Positions 59,841-64,000 of a stretch of 64,000 nt of DNA are shown one piece after another. The stretch is from Rhodoplanes sp. GTDB lineage: Bacteria; Pseudomonadota; Alphaproteobacteria; Rhizobiales; Xanthobacteraceae. Both the position numbers and the translations under genes were made by a program. The stretch spans positions 62,001 to 126,000 of the forward strand of contig NZ_JACAAX010000003.1 of NCBI RefSeq assembly GCF_013377085.1, in the 5' to 3' direction. Every line of letters starts with the position of its first letter. Positions within the stretch are counted from its first letter, which is position 1. Below the pieces are notes generated by a model, which ran no database searches, was not told the origin of the DNA, and was given only the letters and a program-made list of their open reading frames with translations.

Positions 59841-60815
59841 ATGATGTCGTTGTCCAAAACATTCCGATCCGTTCTGTCCGCGGCCGTTCTGCTCGCCGCC
59901 GCGCCGGCGCTCGCCGAGGAAATCTCGGTGACCCAGTGGGGCACCAGCATGTACGGCGCGCCCTATGCGGTGGCGATGTCGGAGGGCCTGTTCAAGAAGG
60001 CGGGCGTCGACATCACCTCGATCATCGGCTCGGGCGGTGGCGGCACCACGGTGCGCAACCTGCTCGCCAGCGAGACGCCCTATGGCGACGTCGCCATCGC
60101 GGCGGCGCTCGCCGCGCAGCGCCAAGGCCTCGACGTGATCATCGTCAACACCGGCACGCGCTCGACCGCCGAGGCGTCGCTGGTGACGATGCCGGATTCT
60201 CCGATCAAGTCGCTCAAGGATCTCGAGGGCAAGAAGGTCGCCGTGACGTCGCCCAAGGGCGTCTCCGAGATGCTGCTCTTGATGGCGCTCAAGGCCGAGG
60301 GCGTCGACGCTTCGAAAGTCGAGCGCGTCGCCTCGGGCGGCTACGTCAACGGCCTCACCATGCTGGAGCAGGGCGCGGTCGCGGCCGCCGCGCTGATCGA
60401 GCCCTTGTCGATCATGCGCGCGGCGAAGTACCGCACCGTCGCCAACTACGGAAAAATCCTGCCGCCGATGACGACCTCGGTCGGCATCACCACGCGCGCC
60501 TTCGCCAAGGCCAATCCCGACAAGCTGAAGGCCATCATCGCCGGCCGCGCCGCCGGCGTCGAGGCGCTCTATGCGGACCCGGCCAAGGCGGCCGAGATCA
60601 TCGGCAAAGCGTTCAAGCTGGAGCCGGCGATCGCCAAGGTCGCGGTCGACAACATGCTGGGTCCGCGGATGTGGAGCACCGGTGCGTTCGATTTGGCCGA
60701 GATGGACCGCACGGTCGACGGCCTGCGCCTGATCGGCGAGATCACCGACCCGGTCGACTGGTCGAAGCTGATCGACCCGTCCTTCCTGCCGCCCGCCGCC
60801 CAGGGCGCGAAATGA
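59841..60815 (+). CDS. NitT/TauT-type ABC transporter substrate-binding protein
   Basis: A 324-aa binding protein of the SsuA/TauA/NMT1-like family. The signal peptide (1-24) ends PALAEE. The mature part starts ISVTQWGTSMYGAPYAVAMS, with GLFKKAGVDITSIIGSGGGG and KSLKDLEGKKVAVTSPKGVS. Ligands in this family include sulfonates, nitrate, thiamine precursors and aromatic carboxylates. Two ATGs (59841 and 59844) are possible. Downstream genes are the cognate ATPase, two permeases and nadC. Confidence 0.9.
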   Translation: MMSLSKTFRSVLSAAVLLAAAPALAEEISVTQWGTSMYGAPYAVAMSEGLFKKAGVDITSIIGSGGGGTTVRNLLASETPYGDVAIAAALAAQRQGLDVIIVNTGTRSTAEASLVTMPDSPIKSLKDLEGKKVAVTSPKGVSEMLLLMALKAEGVDASKVERVASGGYVNGLTMLEQGAVAAAALIEPLSIMRAAKYRTVANYGKILPPMTTSVGITTRAFAKANPDKLKAIIAGRAAGVEALYADPAKAAEIIGKAFKLEPAIAKVAVDNMLGPRMWSTGAFDLAEMDRTVDGLRLIGEITDPVDWSKLIDPSFLPPAAQGAK

Positions 60816-61642
60816 GCGTCGCCCTCGCGGAGCCCGCGGTCGTGGCCGCCGTCGCCGATCCTCACGTGCGCCTCACCGGCGTCACGCGGGTGTTCAGCCG
60901 GCGCGGCTCGACCGAGAGCGTGCACGCGCTCGGGCCCATCGATCTCGATCTGATGCGCGGCGAGTTCTTCTCCGTGGTCGGTCCCTCCGGCTGCGGCAAG
61001 TCGACCCTGCTGGACGTGCTGGCGGGTCTAGCCAAGCCGACCGAGGGGACGGCCGAGTTCGAAGGTCGCCCGATCGACGGCGTGCCGGCCGGCGTCGGCG
61101 TCGTCTTCCAGGAGGATGCCTCGTTCCCCTGGCTCACGGTCGAGGACAACGTCGCCTTCGGGTTGCGTCGCGCCGGCGTCGATCCGGCCGAGATCGCGCG
61201 ACGGGTCGACTACGCGATCGGCTTCGTCGGCCTGCGCGGCTTCGTCGACGCCTATCCGGCGCAGCTCTCCGGCGGCATGCGCCAGCGCGTCTGCATCGCC
61301 CGCACCCTGGTGACGCAGCCGCGCCTGATCCTGCTCGACGAGCCGTTCGGCGCGCTCGACCAGCAGACCCGCCTGCTGATGGGCGACGAGCTTCTGCGCC
61401 TGTGGCGCGAGACCGCCGCCACCGTGCTGCTGATCACCCACGCGCTCGACGAGGCGGCCATGCTGTCCGACCGCGTCGGCGTGATGTCGGCCCGCCCCGG
61501 CGTGTTCATCGACATCGTCGAGACCGGCTGGGACGCCGAGCGCGACAGCCGCATCGTCTCGCATCCGCGCTTCGGCGATCTCACCGGCCATCTGTGGGAG
61601 AAGCTGCGCACCGAATCCCTCAAGCACCTGCGCGACGGGTGA
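60812..61642 (+). CDS. NitT/TauT-type ABC transporter ATP-binding protein
   Basis: A 276-aa ATPase of the SsuB/TauB family with Walker A GPSGCGKST, VVFQEDASFPWLTVEDNVAF as Q loop, signature LSGGMRQRVCIARTL, Walker B LILLDEPFGALD and the H loop in LLITHALDEAAML. ATG 60812 overlaps the binding-protein stop by 4 bp. A 170-bp gap with a family E repeat separates it from the first permease. Confidence 0.93.
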   Translation: MSVALAEPAVVAAVADPHVRLTGVTRVFSRRGSTESVHALGPIDLDLMRGEFFSVVGPSGCGKSTLLDVLAGLAKPTEGTAEFEGRPIDGVPAGVGVVFQEDASFPWLTVEDNVAFGLRRAGVDPAEIARRVDYAIGFVGLRGFVDAYPAQLSGGMRQRVCIARTLVTQPRLILLDEPFGALDQQTRLLMGDELLRLWRETAATVLLITHALDEAAMLSDRVGVMSARPGVFIDIVETGWDAERDSRIVSHPRFGDLTGHLWEKLRTESLKHLRDG

Positions 61643-61687
61643 GCGGGGATGCATCCGATCGCTTCCCACGCTTTCAGCCTTTCTCGG

Positions 61688-61780
61688 CCTCATGGTGAGG
61701 AGCGCTCCGGCGGAGCGCGTCTCGAACCATGGGCCGCCCGTCCTTCGAGACGCGGCCTGCGGCCGCTCCTCAGGACGAGG
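61688..61780. repeat. Palindromic intergenic repeat, family E
   Basis: CCTCATGGTGAGGAGCGC at the left faces GCTCCTCAGGACGAGG at the right, and GCGTCTCGAACCATG faces TCCTTCGAGACGC within. A small GGAGCGCTCC-type hairpin is also present. Elements with CATGGTGAGGAGC...CTTCGAGACGC are familiar from many Rhizobiales genomes. It lies inside the importer operon, between ATPase and permease. Confidence 0.75.
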
Positions 61781-61812
61781 CGGAGCGAGTCGCCAATCAC
61801 GGGTCGCAGCCG

Positions 61813-62562
61813 ATGACCCGCGCCGGCTGGATACGCCTTCTCGTCATTGCCGCCGCCGTGGCGGTGCTGGAGATCGCCTGCCGGGTCGGCTGGATCCCCG
61901 TCACCGTGGTGATCCCGCCCTCCGCCATGGCGACGAGCCTCTATGACATCATCGCCTCCGGCACCCACTGGAACGACATCCTGGTGAGCCTGCGCAGCGT
62001 CGTCGCCGCCGCCGTAATCGCGGTTCTGCTCGGCTTCCTGGTCGGCGCCGTGATCCATGCATTCCCGGTGGTGCGCGGCGCCGTCGAGCCGCTGCTGGCG
62101 AGCTACTACGCGGTGCCGACATTCATGTTCTATCCCGTCTTCATCATTCTGTTCGGGGTCGGGTCGGGCGCCATCATCGCCATCGCGGTGCTGCTCGCCA
62201 TCGTCGCGATGATCTCGGCGACCCTGACGGGCCTCGACCGCATCCCGACCGTGCTCGGCAAGACGGCGCGCATCATGCGCCTCGGCCCGGTGGAGCGCGC
62301 CTTCCGGATCAGCCTGCCGGCGGCGATGCCGTATCTGTTCACCGGCGTGAAGCTCGCGGTCGCCTACGCCTTCATCGGCGTCATCGCCTCGGAGTTCATC
62401 CTGTCGGGCGCCGGCATGGGCTACGCCATCGCCTACGCCTACAACAATTTCAACAATCGCGAGATGTACGGCCTGATGCTGCTGATCGTGCTGGTGGTGA
62501 CGGTGGTGAACACGGCGCTCGACACGGTCGACCGCCGTCTCCAGGCCCGGCTGAGGCGTTGA
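61813..62562 (+). CDS. ABC transporter permease 1 (NitT/TauT-type)
   Basis: A 249-aa permease with about six helices and the EAA loop KTARIMRLGPVERAFRISLP followed by the FIGVIASEFILSGAGMGYAI region of the SsuC/TauC family. ATG 61813 was chosen because upstream codons fall in the repeat. Its stop is 1 bp before the start of a second permease, so the channel may be a heterodimer. Confidence 0.92.
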   Translation: MTRAGWIRLLVIAAAVAVLEIACRVGWIPVTVVIPPSAMATSLYDIIASGTHWNDILVSLRSVVAAAVIAVLLGFLVGAVIHAFPVVRGAVEPLLASYYAVPTFMFYPVFIILFGVGSGAIIAIAVLLAIVAMISATLTGLDRIPTVLGKTARIMRLGPVERAFRISLPAAMPYLFTGVKLAVAYAFIGVIASEFILSGAGMGYAIAYAYNNFNNREMYGLMLLIVLVVTVVNTALDTVDRRLQARLRR

Positions 62563-62563
62563 C

Positions 62564-63292
62564 ATGAAGAGCGCCATCGGGTCCGCCGCCGTCCTCCTCG
62601 TGCTCATGCTCTTTTGGCAGGGGCTGCACCTCGCCGTCGCCAACAGCTCCCTGCCGTCGCCCGTCACCACGCTGGTTCAGCTCGTCGCGCTGTTCGGCGA
62701 TCCGGACTTCTGGAAGCAGACCTCGCAGACCGCGCAGGCGTTCGGCGCCGCCGTGGTGCTCTCCACGGTCGGCGGCATCGCGCTCGGCGTGCTTTTGGGG
62801 ATGAACCGCACCGCCGGCAGCGTCTCCGAGCCGATCTTGGTGAACCTCTACTCGCTGCCCAAGGTGACGCTCTATCCGGTCGTGCTGCTGGTGTTCGGGC
62901 TCGGCATCTCGGCCCGCATCGCCTTCGGCGTCATGCACGGCATGATCCCGCTGACGCTGTTCACCATGAACGCCATCCTGCAGATGAAGCCGGTCTATCG
63001 CCGCAGCGCCGCCGTGATGGGGCTGTCGCCGTGGCAGACCTCGGTGACGGTCGTGCTGCCGGCGATCCTGCCCGAGGTGATCACCGGGGCGCGGCTCGGC
63101 GTCTCGCTCTGCCTGCTCGGCGTGCTGATCGGCGAGATGTTCGCCGCGCGCAACGGGCTCGGCTACATGGTGATGCACGCGATGGAGCGCGGCGACATGG
63201 CGACCGTGCTGGCGGTCGCGCTTTTGCTGGCGATCTTCGCCCTGCTGGTCAATTCCGCGCTGCTCGCCCTCGACCGGGCATGGCGCCACTGA
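62564..63292 (+). CDS. ABC transporter permease 2 (NitT/TauT-type)
   Basis: A 242-aa permease paralogous to its neighbour, with the motif SAAVMGLSPWQTSVTVVLPA (EAA loop) and LGVSLCLLGVLIGEMFAARN. Hydrophobic segments lie near residues 8-26, 58-80, 99-120, 180-200 and 215-235. ATG 62564 follows the first permease by 1 bp. Having two unlike permeases is less common in the NitT/TauT class, where one homodimer is usual. Confidence 0.91.
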   Translation: MKSAIGSAAVLLVLMLFWQGLHLAVANSSLPSPVTTLVQLVALFGDPDFWKQTSQTAQAFGAAVVLSTVGGIALGVLLGMNRTAGSVSEPILVNLYSLPKVTLYPVVLLVFGLGISARIAFGVMHGMIPLTLFTMNAILQMKPVYRRSAAVMGLSPWQTSVTVVLPAILPEVITGARLGVSLCLLGVLIGEMFAARNGLGYMVMHAMERGDMATVLAVALLLAIFALLVNSALLALDRAWRH

Positions 63293-63392
63293 CGCGGCGC
63301 TCCGGCCGGCCGTGGGCCCGCGCGCGCCGCGCGTGGACACGCGGCCCGGCCGGGTCGCACCCCTGACACAGACTCAGCGGAAAGGTTCGACC

Positions 63393-64000
63393 ATGTACGA
63401 CAGCTTCGCCGTCGATCGCCTGATCGATCTGTGGCTCACCGAGGACATCGGCTATTGCGACCTGACGGCGCAGACCATGATCGAGCCGGACGAGACAGGG
63501 CATTTCGCCATGAACGCCCGCCAGCCCATGACGGTCGCCGGCATCGACATCGCGGCCGCGGTGTTCCGCCGCTACGAGCCGCGCCTCGATGTGGTGGTCA
63601 AGGTGAAGGACGGCGACACGGCGCAGAAGGGCGACATCCTGCTCACCGTGAAGGGGCCGGCACGCGGCATCCTGACGGGCGAGCGCACGGCGCTCAACAT
63701 CGTCCAGCACATGTCGGCGATCGCCACCGAGACGGCCCGCTATATCGCCATGGTCTCCCACACCAAGGCGCGGCTGATCGACACCCGCAAGACGACGCCC
63801 GGCCTGCGGATGATCGAGAAGCACGCCGTGACGTGCGGCGGCGGGCTCAACCACCGGCTCGGCCTCGACAACGGCGTGATGATCAAGGACAACCACATCG
63901 CGGTCTGCGGCGGCATCGCGCCGGCGGTGGCGCGGGCCAAGAAGAAGCTGCCGACGCTCACCAAGATCGAGGTGGAGTGCGACCGGCTGGAACAGGTGAC
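63393..64000 (+). CDS. nadC: Carboxylating nicotinate-nucleotide diphosphorylase NadC (5' part; continues past right edge)
   Basis: The first 202 codons of quinolinate phosphoribosyltransferase, which converts quinolinate and PRPP to nicotinate mononucleotide. Visible signatures are LTEDIGYCDLT, ERTALNIVQHMSAIATETAR, DTRKTTPGLRMIEKHAV, GGGLNHRLGLDNGVMIKDNH and KIEVECD. The KTTPGLR and IKDNH motifs favour NadC over the ModD paralogue. AAAGG lies before ATG 63393. It follows an ABC importer by 100 bp, and nadA/nadB are not seen, so it may be a salvage or catabolic copy. Confidence 0.9.
   Translation, partial: MYDSFAVDRLIDLWLTEDIGYCDLTAQTMIEPDETGHFAMNARQPMTVAGIDIAAAVFRRYEPRLDVVVKVKDGDTAQKGDILLTVKGPARGILTGERTALNIVQHMSAIATETARYIAMVSHTKARLIDTRKTTPGLRMIEKHAVTCGGGLNHRLGLDNGVMIKDNHIAVCGGIAPAVARAKKKLPTLTKIEVECDRLEQV

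Overview
The window reads as chromosome from a high-GC alphaproteobacterium, most likely of the order Hyphomicrobiales (Rhizobiales). The evidence is the very high GC third-position bias, a complete cyclic beta-1,2-glucan synthase of the NdvB/ChvB/Cgs type (about 2,870 aa), the abundance of solute-binding-protein transporters (two orphan Bug/TctC proteins, one TRAP, four ABC importers), and several families of short palindromic intergenic repeats of a kind common in this order. A Rhodoplanes/Pseudolabrys/Bradyrhizobium-like host is only a guess. There is no insertion sequence, phage gene, CRISPR array or rRNA in the window.

Layout: (1) 1-5.6 kb: end of a histone-deacetylase-family gene, a tRNA-Gln(TTG), a three-gene organic-acid operon (class III CoA-transferase, CitE-like lyase, orphan Bug binding protein), a cold-shock protein and two small proteins. 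(2) 5.9-14.5 kb: the cyclic glucan synthase gene. (3) 14.7-23.5 kb: a catabolic cluster with two cyclase-family hydrolases, a cupin, an SDR, a 3-hydroxyacyl-CoA-dehydrogenase-like protein and a complete TRAP transporter, then a LysR regulator convergent with a BKACE (DUF849) beta-keto-acid cleavage enzyme. I cannot assign its substrate, and it is the best candidate for an undescribed pathway. (4) 23.7-32.4 kb: a minus-strand operon with a phosphonoacetate hydrolase, a second alkaline-phosphatase-superfamily enzyme and a peptide-type ABC importer, divergent from a SorC regulator. This is a second candidate for an undescribed uptake/hydrolysis system. (5) 32.6-34.2 kb: a 5-oxoprolinase gene reduced to its two ends, then an Old Yellow Enzyme.

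(6) 34.4-50.5 kb: the phenylacetate degradation region: paaZ, paaGIK, paaABCDE, a TetR regulator overlapping paaX, and a five-gene Liv-type ABC importer. Three matching 20-bp palindromes at the paaG, tetR and livK promoters suggest that one TetR repressor controls catabolism, itself and uptake. paaF, paaH and paaJ are not in the window. (7) 50.7-55.0 kb: a MEKHLA protein, then a TetR-Bug-CocE/NonD hydrolase operon with a 26-bp palindrome upstream. (8) 55.2-58.8 kb: phosphonate importer phnDEC with a PhnF regulator and no C-P lyase genes here. (9) 58.9-64.0 kb: a MarR regulator and a NitT/TauT-type ABC importer followed by the start of a nadC gene.

Inverted-repeat elements of at least five sequence families lie between genes, several inside operons (livK-livH, livH-livM, paaC-paaB, paaB-paaA, phnD-phnE, tauB-like/tauC-like). 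They may shape transcript processing or internal termination.
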